Shown here: positions 52,211-59,560 of the stretch, in pieces
Layout of the letters: every line of letters begins with the position of its first letter
How positions within the stretch are numbered: the first letter of the stretch is position 1
Assembly (NCBI RefSeq): GCF_022664535.1
Contig: NZ_JAKUJY010000004.1
Location: 124,001 to 188,000 of the forward strand
Origin: Sphingobium trunci
GTDB taxonomy: Bacteria; Pseudomonadota; Alphaproteobacteria; Sphingomonadales; Sphingomonadaceae
DNA length: 64,000 nucleotides
Reading direction: 5' to 3'
Made by a program: the position numbers and the translations under genes
The notes under the pieces: model-generated
The model's database searches: none
The model's input: the letters and a program-made list of their open reading frames with translations, nothing else
What the model was told of the DNA's origin: nothing

Positions 52211-52501
52211 ATGATCGCGATCATCGCATCCTTCACGGTTGCCGAGGGCAAGGAAGAGGCCTTCGAAGCGGAATTCGCCGAACTCACGGCAAAGGTGCGC
52301 GCCAACGAGCCGGGCAACAGCCTCTATCAGCTCACCCGTTCGAAAAAGGACCGGCAGACCTACCGCATGATGGAACTCTATGCCGACAAGGATGCGGTGA
52401 AGGCGCATGGCACGACCGACTATTTCGCCGCGTCCTTCGACCGGATCAAGGCGCTGCTGACCGCCGAGCCGGTGATCGAACTGCTGGACAGCGTCGGCTG
52501 A
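52211..52501 (+). CDS. Antibiotic biosynthesis monooxygenase (ABM)-fold small protein
   Basis: A 96-residue ferredoxin-like ABM-domain protein: IASFTVAEGKEEAFEAEF, NSLYQLTRSKKDRQTYRMMELYADKDAVKAHGTTDYF. The pattern (ERxx then ExY then H..T..F) fits YgiN/ActVA-Orf6-type quinone or anthrone monooxygenases, which act as cofactor-free dimers. Ribosome site GAGAGAGGAC. First gene of a five-gene plus-strand unit. It may oxidise an aromatic or quinone-type intermediate or only bind it. Confidence 0.88.
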   Translation: MIAIIASFTVAEGKEEAFEAEFAELTAKVRANEPGNSLYQLTRSKKDRQTYRMMELYADKDAVKAHGTTDYFAASFDRIKALLTAEPVIELLDSVG

Positions 52502-52521
52502 AAACGGAGAGGCCGACCGGC

Positions 52522-53142
52522 ATGGGCGTCAAGGGCCTGGATCAGGGGCAGCGCGCCGCGCTGCTCATCATGGAATGTCAGGAAGGCATCGCCAATTCGG
52601 CGGTGCGATCTTCCCCGCTGGCGGACATGGTGGCGAAGCGGGGCATCATCCCGCAGATCGCCGCGCTGGCCGACTGGTTCCGCGAACAGGGACTGCCCGT
52701 GGTCCATTGCCATGTCGCCATGCCCGCCAGGGACAGCGGCATTGCCTGGCCGATCAACTGCCTGCTTGCCGCCTATGTGTGGAAGGCGGGGGAATTCTGG
52801 GACGGATCGGCGCTGGTGCAATCGCATCGCGACCTGCCGGTGAAGCCGGGCGACATCAGCATGGTGCGCTATTCGGGCGTGTCGCCCTTCACCGCGACCC
52901 AGCTCGACGGCGTGCTGCGCAATCTGGGCGTAGAGACCGTGGTGCTGGCTGGCGTATCGACCAATGTCGGGCTGCCCGGCGCCGCGACGGAGGCGGTGGG
53001 CCTGGGCTATTTCGCCGTGCTGGCGGAGGATTGCTCGGCGGGCGCGACGGCCGAAGTCCATGAAATGCAGATCACCGCCAACCTGCCGATGATCGCGACC
53101 ATATCCAGCGCCGCGGCGATCCGTGCCGCGATCGCGGGCTGA
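52522..53142 (+). CDS. Isochorismatase-fold protein lacking the catalytic triad (YecD-like)
   Basis: A 206-residue cysteine-hydrolase-fold protein. The usual Asp-Lys-Cys triad is replaced: Glu18 in LLIMECQEG where Asp is expected, Met114 in DISMVRYS where Lys is expected, and Gly150 in GVSTNVGLPGAAT where the nucleophilic Cys is expected. Gly instead of Cys is also known in YecD-like members. It lies 21 bp after the ABM gene. Without a nucleophile it is probably not a classical amidase or isochorismatase; it may bind ligand or use altered chemistry. Start ATG has GGAGAGG 12 bases upstream. Confidence 0.88.
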   Translation: MGVKGLDQGQRAALLIMECQEGIANSAVRSSPLADMVAKRGIIPQIAALADWFREQGLPVVHCHVAMPARDSGIAWPINCLLAAYVWKAGEFWDGSALVQSHRDLPVKPGDISMVRYSGVSPFTATQLDGVLRNLGVETVVLAGVSTNVGLPGAATEAVGLGYFAVLAEDCSAGATAEVHEMQITANLPMIATISSAAAIRAAIAG

Positions 53143-53156
53143 AACAAGGAGAAGAG

Positions 53157-54038
53157 ATGATGACGGACCGTATCCGCCTGCAAGGGCAAACGGCGATCGT
53201 GACGGGCGGCGGCGGCGGCATCGGCCGGGGCTGCGCCATCCGCCTGGCGGAAGCCGGGGCCAATGTGGTGATCGCGGACAATGTCCCCGAACGCTGCGAG
53301 GAAGTCGCCGCCCGCGTCCGCGAAGCAGGCGTGCAGGCGCTGCCCTATCCCGTCGACATGATGGACGGGGACGCGACCCATGCGATGATCGCGGCCGCCG
53401 ACAAGGCGTTCGGCCGGGTCGACATATTGGTGAACAATGTCGGCGGCGTGTCGGGCAAGCCTTTCCTGGAGCAGAGCGAGCGGAGCTGGCAGCGGCATAT
53501 CGAACTCAACCTGATGACCATGCTCCGCTGCACGCACGACGTGGCGAAGATCATGGTCCGGGAGGGGCGTGGCGGCTCCATCGTCAATGTCGCCTCGATC
53601 GAGGCGACGCGCGCCGCGCCGATGTTCGCCGTCTATGCCGCGTGCAAGGCGGGCATGGTCAGCTTCACCCGCACCATGGCGGTGGAACTCGCCGAACATC
53701 GCATCCGCGTCAATGTGATCGCGCCCGACCACACCGTCTCGCCGGGCACGAAGGGCAATCGCGGCGGGCCGGTGGATCGTTCCACCTGGAAGGTCAATTC
53801 GCCGGAGGAACAGGCGGCCTGGCAACAGCTCATCCCGCTCGGCTATGAGGGCGACGAACTGCAATGCGGCGACGCCATCGTCTTCCTCTCCTCGCCCATG
53901 GCTGAATATATCACCGGCGTGCTGCTGCCGGTCGATGGCGGCACCTGGGCGTCGAGCGGCTGGATGCGCGGCGCCGAGGGCGGCTGGACGCTCAACCAGG
54001 GGCTTCGCTTCAGCGCCGCTCCGCCGAAGGAGGGCTGA
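53157..54038 (+). CDS. SDR family oxidoreductase
   Basis: A 293-residue SDR: VTGGGGGIGRGCA (about 14-26), VIADNVPE after beta-2 (acidic, NAD-type), VNNVGGVSG after beta-4 (NNVG) and catalytic YAACK near residue 163. It has an extended substrate loop (TVSPGTKGNRGGPVDRSTW) and a long C-terminus. Ribosome site AAGGAG. The stop is directly followed by the GTG of the SnoaL-fold gene, so translation is coupled. Substrate unknown. Confidence 0.9.
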   Translation: MMTDRIRLQGQTAIVTGGGGGIGRGCAIRLAEAGANVVIADNVPERCEEVAARVREAGVQALPYPVDMMDGDATHAMIAAADKAFGRVDILVNNVGGVSGKPFLEQSERSWQRHIELNLMTMLRCTHDVAKIMVREGRGGSIVNVASIEATRAAPMFAVYAACKAGMVSFTRTMAVELAEHRIRVNVIAPDHTVSPGTKGNRGGPVDRSTWKVNSPEEQAAWQQLIPLGYEGDELQCGDAIVFLSSPMAEYITGVLLPVDGGTWASSGWMRGAEGGWTLNQGLRFSAAPPKEG

Positions 54039-54518
54039 GTGGACCTCGCCGAACTGTCCGACCGGGAGGCGATCCGCCAGTTGCTGGCGGCGTATAATAT
54101 CAACGGCGACCGGGGACGGGTGGACCTGCTGGCGGACACTTTCGCGGAGGATGGCGTCATCGAGTTCAGCGGTGAACGCACGCAGGGGCGCGCGGCGATC
54201 GCCGCCCGTCTTGGTGGCGGCAGCCGGGGCGGGGAGGGCGGCAAGAGCAGCCGCCTCACCGTCACGCGCCATCATCTGGCGACCTCGCTGGTGGAGATTG
54301 ACGGCGACAGTGCCGACGCGCGCACCTATTTCATGGTCCATACCGATATCGGGCCGGATCATCATGGCGTCTATGTCGATCGCCTGATCCGCACGCCGCA
54401 AGGCTGGCGTTTCGCCCACCGGCAGGTGCGGATCGACTGGCAGGCGGAGGGGTCGCTGTTCGGGCCTCTCCATGTCCGGGGACAGCGGCCCGGCTCGGAG
54501 AGGGATGGAAGAAAATGA
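54039..54518 (+). CDS. SnoaL-like (NTF2-fold) protein
   Basis: A 159-residue cone-shaped NTF2-fold protein: LSDREAIRQLLAAYNINGDRGRVDLLADTFAEDGVIEF at the N-terminus, the signature of SnoaL-like and ketosteroid-isomerase-like domains. The Asp/His pattern (TRHHLATS) is in the expected position. GTG start right after the SDR stop, with GAAGGAGG upstream. Roles in this fold include isomerisation, dehydration and cyclisation of cyclic substrates. Its position between two SDRs suggests it acts on their product. Function otherwise unknown. Confidence 0.87.
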   Translation: MDLAELSDREAIRQLLAAYNINGDRGRVDLLADTFAEDGVIEFSGERTQGRAAIAARLGGGSRGGEGGKSSRLTVTRHHLATSLVEIDGDSADARTYFMVHTDIGPDHHGVYVDRLIRTPQGWRFAHRQVRIDWQAEGSLFGPLHVRGQRPGSERDGRK

Positions 54519-55291
54519 GCGATCATGAGGGACGGCGCTACGCGATCGTGGGCGGTACGTCGGGCATGGGTTTCGCGGCCGCGCGCTGCCTGGCGGAGGA
54601 AGGCGCGCGGGTCGTCCTGATCGGGCGCGACCGGGATCGCGCCGCCGCCGTGGCGCGGACGCTGGGTCCGCTGGCCGCGGGCGACGGCGTGGCCGAGGGC
54701 GGCGCGGGCGCGGCCGTCGATCGGGCGGCGCGGACGATGGGCGGCCTGGACGGGCTGGCCGTCACGGCGGGACCGATCAACAGCCATGGCACGGTCGCGG
54801 ACCTCACCGACGATCAATGGGCGGAAAGCTTCGACACTCAGTTGATGACCGTGGTCCGCAGCCTGCGCGCGGCCATTCCGCTGCTTCAGGCTAATGGCGG
54901 GGGCAGCATCGTCACCACCGCCGCCTATTCCATGCGCGCCCAGAAGAACTGGCTGCCCCATTATACCGCGATGAAATCCGCCATCGCCAGCGTCACCAAG
55001 AATGTCGCCAAGAGCTTCGGCGCGGACGGCATCCGCGCCAATTGCATTGCGCCCGGCGCCGTCGCCAGCGAGGCGCTGGACTGCACGAAAGCGGAAGCGG
55101 CAGAGCTTTATGGCCTTCCGCCGGGCGAGGCGCTTAACCGTTATATGAAGGAACGCTGGGGCATGAATGTCGCGCTGGGCCGGGTCGGGGAGCCGCCAGA
55201 AGTGGGCGAGCTCATCGCCTTCCTGCTGTCCGGACGCGCCGCCTATATGACGGGCGCGCTCATCAATATCGACGGCGGCACCGACTTCTGA
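54515..55291 (+). CDS. SDR family oxidoreductase
   Basis: A 258-residue SDR: VGGTSGMGFAAARCL (about 10-24; VGG instead of TGG), LIGRDRDR after beta-2 (NADP-type), a shortened beta-3 region, VTAGPINS after beta-4 and catalytic YTAMK near residue 155. The C-terminus GRAAYMTGALINIDGGTDF is classical. Its ATG overlaps the stop of the SnoaL-fold gene by four bases. Last gene of the ABM unit and followed by a strong terminator. Confidence 0.9.
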   Translation: MSDHEGRRYAIVGGTSGMGFAAARCLAEEGARVVLIGRDRDRAAAVARTLGPLAAGDGVAEGGAGAAVDRAARTMGGLDGLAVTAGPINSHGTVADLTDDQWAESFDTQLMTVVRSLRAAIPLLQANGGGSIVTTAAYSMRAQKNWLPHYTAMKSAIASVTKNVAKSFGADGIRANCIAPGAVASEALDCTKAEAAELYGLPPGEALNRYMKERWGMNVALGRVGEPPEVGELIAFLLSGRAAYMTGALINIDGGTDF

Positions 55292-55301
55292 CGGGCAGGC
55301 G

Positions 55302-55336
55302 AAAGGGCGGAGGTCGCGAGACCTCCGCCCTTTTTT
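55302..55336 (+). terminator. Strong Rho-independent terminator
   Basis: An 11-bp perfect stem (GGGCGGAGGTC / GACCTCCGCCC) with a GCGA tetraloop is followed by TTTTTT. It ends the five-gene plus-strand unit and may also slow minus-strand transcription of the beta-propeller gene, where only CCCTTTC follows. Confidence 0.93.
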
Positions 55337-55352
55337 GCGTCCGTCCCGTGTC

Positions 55353-56492
55353 TCAGGGCTGGACGCGGTAGATATGGTAGGGCCGGTGCGCCACCAGCAC
55401 CGACTGTTCCGGCGGACCCGATGTCGGGGTGATATAGGCCGGAATGGCGCTGTCGGTGAAGTAGATCGCGCCGTCAGGCCCGGTGACGATCCCGTCCGCC
55501 CAGATGGCGTCGGTGCGCGCCAGCGTCTTCGCCTTGCGGGTCGCGGGGTCGAAGGACACCACGCCGCCATGTTCGACGTCGGTCAGGATCACCTTGCCGC
55601 TCGCATCGACGGTGATGCCGTCGCTCAAGGGCTTCTTGCCGAGATCCTCGATCTGCTTGTTCGCCTGCTGGGCGGTCAGGCGGGTGTCGAGCACCGTGCC
55701 GAGCGGCACGCGGCACAGGCGCGAACTGGTCATGGGCGCCAGATAGACCCATTTTTGGTCCGGGCTGATCTCGATCCCGTCAAGCCCGACGGAGAAGTTG
55801 ACAAGGCCCCAGAGCAGGCGGTGCGGCCGGCCGAAGCGGGTCTGGATCACCCAGTCCTCCGGCTGGAGGCAGCTATGCCCGTCCAGCGCATCGCGGAAGC
55901 TGTGATCCTTCACCGAATAGACGACCAGCTTGGCGTTGGTGAAGCTGAAGATGCCGGGATTGGCGATGATCACATGCTGGCCGTCGGCGGTGACGCGCAG
56001 ATCCTGCCCGAACTGGGCCGCGCCCTTGGGGAATTCGAAATATTCGACGCGCTGCTTCGTCGTCAGGTCATAGGCGGAAATGCGCGTATGCTCGAAATCG
56101 AAGCTCGCCGGTTCGATGAACCAGATGCGGTTCTGCTTGTCGATGGTCATGCCGAACGTGCCCTGGAACTGCTTTTGCGCGGCCAGGGAGGGGAAGGGCT
56201 GGATTTTGCCGTCGGCCCATTCGAACACGGTCGCGGGCGTGAAGCGGGCGGGCCGCGCCAGCGGGTGATAGTTGAAATAGATATGGCCGTTGGGCGCGAT
56301 CGCCATGTTGCCCGGCGGATAGTCGAGCGTGATCAGCTTTTCGGTCTTGGCCGACCCGGTGCCCTCGTCGCCGAAACCGGGATAGACTTTGCCCCGGCCA
56401 TATTCGAATTTGACGAAGCCCAGCAGCGCTACGATCAGCAGCGCCAGCGCCGGCAGGATGCGAAACAGCAGGAAACGGAAAAATTTACCCAT
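55353..56492 (-). CDS. Membrane-anchored beta-propeller (MRJP/Yellow or SMP-30-like) protein
   Basis: A 379-residue protein. The N-terminal FFRFLLFRILPALALLIVAL forms one uncleaved membrane segment or lipid-free anchor, so the rest is periplasmic or outer-face. Repeated blade motifs (GNMAIAPNGHIYFNYHP, GMTIDKQNRIWFIEP, GIEISPDQKWVYLAP, DGITVDASGKVILTD, DGIVTGPDGAIYFTDS) fit the major royal jelly protein/Yellow and SMP-30 six-bladed propellers. Some SMP-30 members are lactonases; MRJP-like ones bind ligands. A periplasmic lactone hydrolase or binding protein is possible. Ribosome site AGGAG. Single-gene unit. Confidence 0.87.
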   Translation of the reverse strand: MGKFFRFLLFRILPALALLIVALLGFVKFEYGRGKVYPGFGDEGTGSAKTEKLITLDYPPGNMAIAPNGHIYFNYHPLARPARFTPATVFEWADGKIQPFPSLAAQKQFQGTFGMTIDKQNRIWFIEPASFDFEHTRISAYDLTTKQRVEYFEFPKGAAQFGQDLRVTADGQHVIIANPGIFSFTNAKLVVYSVKDHSFRDALDGHSCLQPEDWVIQTRFGRPHRLLWGLVNFSVGLDGIEISPDQKWVYLAPMTSSRLCRVPLGTVLDTRLTAQQANKQIEDLGKKPLSDGITVDASGKVILTDVEHGGVVSFDPATRKAKTLARTDAIWADGIVTGPDGAIYFTDSAIPAYITPTSGPPEQSVLVAHRPYHIYRVQP

Positions 56493-56682
56493 ATGGACTG
56501 CTCCTGGCCTCTTCCGGCCATTGCGAGTGAAACGACGTCACGTCATGCGTCCGGCAGAAGGGCCACTTCTTCGAATCCTCCCCCCTCGCGCCTTGCCGCC
56601 GCGCTGGCCGCGCGGTCTTTTTCTTGCGGCCGAAGCCGATCGTGGGGCAGCCGGGACGCGAAGCATGTCCGCGCCCGGCCGC

Positions 56683-57726
56683 TCAGTGGGTTATGCCCGC
56701 GCCCAGCCGCTCGCGGCCCCGGATGCCGTTCATCTCCCGCCACTGTCCGGGCGTGATGCCCTCCCAGTAACGGAAGGCGCGGTAGAAGGAGCTGCTGTCC
56801 TGATAGCCCAGCAGATAGGCGATCTCGTCGATTTCGGCGGACGCATCGCCCAGAAGCTGCCGCCCCAGTTCCTGCCGCGCCTCCAGCAGCAATTGCCGGA
56901 ACGTCGTCCCTTCCTCGATCACGCGGCGTTGCAGGGTCCGTTCGCTCATGCCCAGCTCGCGGGCGATGTCCGACAGTTCCGGCCGGCCGCTCGCCATGCG
57001 CCGCTTGAGCACGATCTTGATCTGCTCGCCGACCTGATTGTGCCGCTGCAATTCGCCCAGTGCAGAGGACAGCGCGGGGGTCAGCATCTCCAGCAGTTCG
57101 GGATTGTGGCCGGGGAAGGGCCTGTCCAGATCGGCCTGGCTCAGGACCAGCATGTTGCGCGGCGCGCCATAACGGATCGGACAGTCGAAATAGCGCTGCA
57201 ACTGGTCGCTGTCAGGCTCCGGCTGCGCCAGTTCCACCCGGCGCGGCAGCAGATGCTGGCCGGTCGCCCGTCGCCCCAGTTCCAGCAGGGACGCGAAGGT
57301 CACATGCGCGATCACGGCGGGCGGCGGCTCGTTGGCGTAGAGCCATTCGGTCGTGATCGCCACTTCCCCATTTTCCTCGCTGAAATGGAGATGTTCGGGC
57401 GAACAGAGCCGCTTGAACCGGGCCGTGCGCATCAGCCCGTCGCGATAGTCGCGCGCATGGAAGGCGGCCAATATATGCGGCGGATGCAGCGCCGTGTCGG
57501 TGTTCAGGACCATCCTGATGCCGATCGCCGGATCGCCGGACAGATCCTCCACCGCCCTCCACAGGGTGAAGAGCCGCCGCGTGGTCATGACCGCTTCATC
57601 GTCGAAATGCAGCGTCGCGGGCAGCCTGGCCTGCCGCAGCAGGGCGGCAGGGGGCAGGCCCATGCTATCGACAGCGCGCCAGAAGGCTGGCGGCAATTTG
57701 CATCGATCGGACGGAATATGACTCAT
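56683..57726 (-). CDS. AraC-family transcriptional regulator (OruR-like architecture)
   Basis: A 347-residue regulator. The N-terminal ligand domain (residues 1-230, arabinose-binding-type as in OruR/ArgR-like proteins) is followed by an AraC DNA-binding domain with two helix-turn-helix motifs: LSDIARELGMSERTLQRRV and EIDEIAYLLGYQDSSSFYRA, then FRYWEGITPGQWRE. ATG at 57726 is preferred over the upstream start at 57747. It lies 40 bp downstream of an SDR gene in the same orientation; an apparent 21-bp-phased repeat precedes that SDR, so the regulator probably activates its own operon. Effector unknown. Confidence 0.92.
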   Translation of the reverse strand: MSHIPSDRCKLPPAFWRAVDSMGLPPAALLRQARLPATLHFDDEAVMTTRRLFTLWRAVEDLSGDPAIGIRMVLNTDTALHPPHILAAFHARDYRDGLMRTARFKRLCSPEHLHFSEENGEVAITTEWLYANEPPPAVIAHVTFASLLELGRRATGQHLLPRRVELAQPEPDSDQLQRYFDCPIRYGAPRNMLVLSQADLDRPFPGHNPELLEMLTPALSSALGELQRHNQVGEQIKIVLKRRMASGRPELSDIARELGMSERTLQRRVIEEGTTFRQLLLEARQELGRQLLGDASAEIDEIAYLLGYQDSSSFYRAFRYWEGITPGQWREMNGIRGRERLGAGITH

Positions 57727-57766
57727 CGTCAACCCCCCAGGCCGCACCGGCGCGGCATTTGCGGCC

Positions 57767-58597
57767 CTACTTGGTCTGGCTCAGGATGATACGGTCGAAG
57801 GTGCGGTCGCTCAGCCATTTGCGCATGCCCAGCAGCATCTTGGCATATTTGCCCGCGGCATAGCGGGTGTCGGGCTTGCCGGCATGGGCGGCCTTCGACA
57901 CCACATTGGCGATGACGCTGCCGGGGCTGCCCGTGCCCTTGCCATAGGTGTTGGCGATCGAATTGGCGACCGCCTGGGCCAGGCCGGCATAGGGTCCGCC
58001 CGCGGACCGGTTCAGCAGGTTGTTGGAGGCGCCGTCGCCAAAGCCGGTCTCGATCACGCCGGGCTCGACGATGACGACGTTGATGCCGAATTGCGACAGT
58101 TCCAGCCGCAGACAGTCCGACCAGCCTTCCAGCGCATGCTTGGTGGCATGATACCAGGCGCCCAGCAGCGAATAGATCTTGCCACCCATCGACGTGACGT
58201 TGACGATCGTGCCCGACCGCTTCTCCCGCATATAGGGCAGCAGCAGCTGCGTCAGCCGCGCCGGGCCGAACAGGTTGACCTCGAACTGGTAGCGCGCCTC
58301 GTCCAGCGGAATATCCTCCACCGGGCCGTAAAGGCCGAAGCCCGCATTGTTGACCAGCACGTCCACGCCGCCGACTTCGGCGGTAATGGTGTTCACCACG
58401 GCGCGGATGTCTTCATCCTTGGAAATGTCCATGGCCAGGGGCCTGGCGCCCAGCGCGGCGAGGTCCTGCATCTTGTTGACGCTGCGCGCGGCGACATAGA
58501 CAAGATAGCCGTCGGCGATCAGGCGCTGCGCGATGTCCTTGCCCATGCCCGACGATGCGCCGGTGACCAGAGCGGTTTTCTTTGCTGGATTGACCAT
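57767..58597 (-). CDS. SDR family oxidoreductase
   Basis: A 276-residue SDR: VTGASSGMGKDIA (about 12-24), YVAARSVNK after beta-2 (NADP-type arginine), VNNAGFGLYG after beta-4 and catalytic YHATK near residue 153. The long C-terminus (VSKAAHAGKPDTRYAAGKYAKML) and the GVIETGF loop resemble 17-beta-HSD/retinol-dehydrogenase-like SDRs. ATG at 58597 is used; an upstream ATG at 58648 lacks a site. Expressed with the AraC gene downstream. It may reduce a lipid or steroid-like ketone. Confidence 0.9.
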   Translation of the reverse strand: MVNPAKKTALVTGASSGMGKDIAQRLIADGYLVYVAARSVNKMQDLAALGARPLAMDISKDEDIRAVVNTITAEVGGVDVLVNNAGFGLYGPVEDIPLDEARYQFEVNLFGPARLTQLLLPYMREKRSGTIVNVTSMGGKIYSLLGAWYHATKHALEGWSDCLRLELSQFGINVVIVEPGVIETGFGDGASNNLLNRSAGGPYAGLAQAVANSIANTYGKGTGSPGSVIANVVSKAAHAGKPDTRYAAGKYAKMLLGMRKWLSDRTFDRIILSQTK

Positions 58598-58656
58598 GTT
58601 TGAGCCTCTTATGTGTATGGGCCACAGATAGGCGGCAGAATGCGACAATGCAGTGT

Positions 58657-58689
58657 CGGATTGCGCCAGCCGAATTGCCGATTACGCCA
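58657..58689. promoter_or_regulatory. Direct repeat with 21-bp phasing upstream of the SDR-AraC operon
   Basis: CGGATTGCGCCA (58657-58668) and CCGATTACGCCA (58678-58689) differ at two positions and start 21 bp apart, i.e. two helical turns. They lie 60-92 bp upstream of the SDR start. This is the geometry bound by AraC-family activators; the gene for one is in the same operon. A GACA-N6-TGTC palindrome precedes the first copy. Confidence 0.55.
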
Positions 58690-58750
58690 AATCCGTCTGC
58701 TTGGACAGGCTGGACGGCGGTTCGGCGCCCCGGCTGGCGCGACGGCGGGA

Positions 58751-59221
58751 TCAGCCGGCGATGCGGTGGAAGCTGCGCGTCTGGCCCAGCAACGAGACTC
58801 CCAGATAACCCCTCAGATACATTTTGCCGTCCTTGATCCACAGCTTGCAGCTATAGGTGCTGCCCGACGATCCGTCGTAGAGCGAGCCGCCGGTCCATTC
58901 GCCCTTGGAATAGCGCAGGCCGGTCAGGATGACGGCATTCTTCATCGAGCGGGAACGCAGCGCCGGATCGGGGTTCTTCACATCCTTCTTGAAGGTCACG
59001 CCGTCCGCCTCGACCAGCTTGTTGCCATAGAGCAGGCGGCCCTGATATTCGGCGCCCGACCGGAACAGGTCGAGCTTGACCGAACCGTCGTCGGCGGCCC
59101 AGGGCCCTACGACCGCGTCGGCCGGCGCCTGCTGGGCCATGGCTGTCGGAGAAACGAACAATCCCAGGGAAGCAATCGCCAGCGAAAGGGCGTGGCGACG
59201 AGAAAATCCAGTCTGTTCCAT
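58751..59221 (-). CDS. DUF2147 domain protein with export signal
   Basis: A 156-residue exported protein. An N-terminal SRRHALSLAIASLGLF with SPTAMAQQ resembles a twin-arginine or Sec signal cleaved near residue 30. The mature part has GPWAADDGSVKLDLFR, GRLLYGNKLV and WTGGSLYDGSSGSTYSCKLW, the signature of DUF2147 (fatty-acid-binding-like beta-barrel of about 110 residues). Likely periplasmic; function unknown. Single gene. A long stem-loop with tandem A-rich/G-rich repeats lies in its leader (59257-59319). Confidence 0.9.
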   Translation of the reverse strand: MEQTGFSRRHALSLAIASLGLFVSPTAMAQQAPADAVVGPWAADDGSVKLDLFRSGAEYQGRLLYGNKLVEADGVTFKKDVKNPDPALRSRSMKNAVILTGLRYSKGEWTGGSLYDGSSGSTYSCKLWIKDGKMYLRGYLGVSLLGQTRSFHRIAG

Positions 59222-59560
59222 GATGTGATCCTGTCAATTCGGATGGTGTCGATTGAGGGCGTTCGGGAAGGAATCCCCTTTTTTGCTCCCCTTTTTTGAA
59301 GGATTTTCCCGGAACGCCCGCCGGTTTCGCGGCCATTTCTGTCTTGCTTTTGAGCTAAGATGCTGATGCCGCTGCCCTTTCCCTAACGGATGGACATGCG
59401 GGCGGCACTGGCGGAAGGCGCCAAGGGTCTTGCGCCGAGCGCCATTTGTTGCGAGGGCCGATGGCGAGTGACAGAGTTTCCGGTTCCGCACCCGGTGGCG
59501 GAGGATGGGGCCGCCCGTCCGGCTTCCGGGACCGATCAACCGTGGAGAAGGTGCTTCCCA
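59222..59560. other. 339-bp gene-free gap with long stem-loop and tandem repeat
   Basis: This gap separates the DUF2147 gene (minus) from a crotonase gene (plus). It holds CCCCTTTTTTG twice in tandem (59275-59285, 59288-59298) inside the loop of a long imperfect stem: GGGCGTTC (59257-59264) with GAACGCCC (59312-59319), GGGAA with TTCCC (59306-59310), and AATCC (59272-59276) with GGATT (59301-59305). In the minus-strand transcript the structure would sit about 36 bases before the DUF2147 ATG. The remainder (59320-59560) has no convincing gene; it probably contains the crotonase promoter. Confidence 0.5.

Noticed and set aside
56570..56600. A TTCGAATCC string resembling a tRNA T-loop
   Set aside because: The flanking bases cannot form a T-stem and no acceptor, D or anticodon arm is found nearby.
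56599..56623. A short GC stem (CCGCGC/GCGCGG) followed by TCTTTTTC on the plus strand
   Set aside because: It looks like a terminator, but no plus-strand gene lies upstream for 1.3 kb; it sits in the gap between two minus-strand genes.
55335..56756. A 473-codon open frame on the plus strand opposite the beta-propeller gene
   Set aside because: It is antisense to clear propeller blades, starts inside the terminator region and has low-complexity composition.
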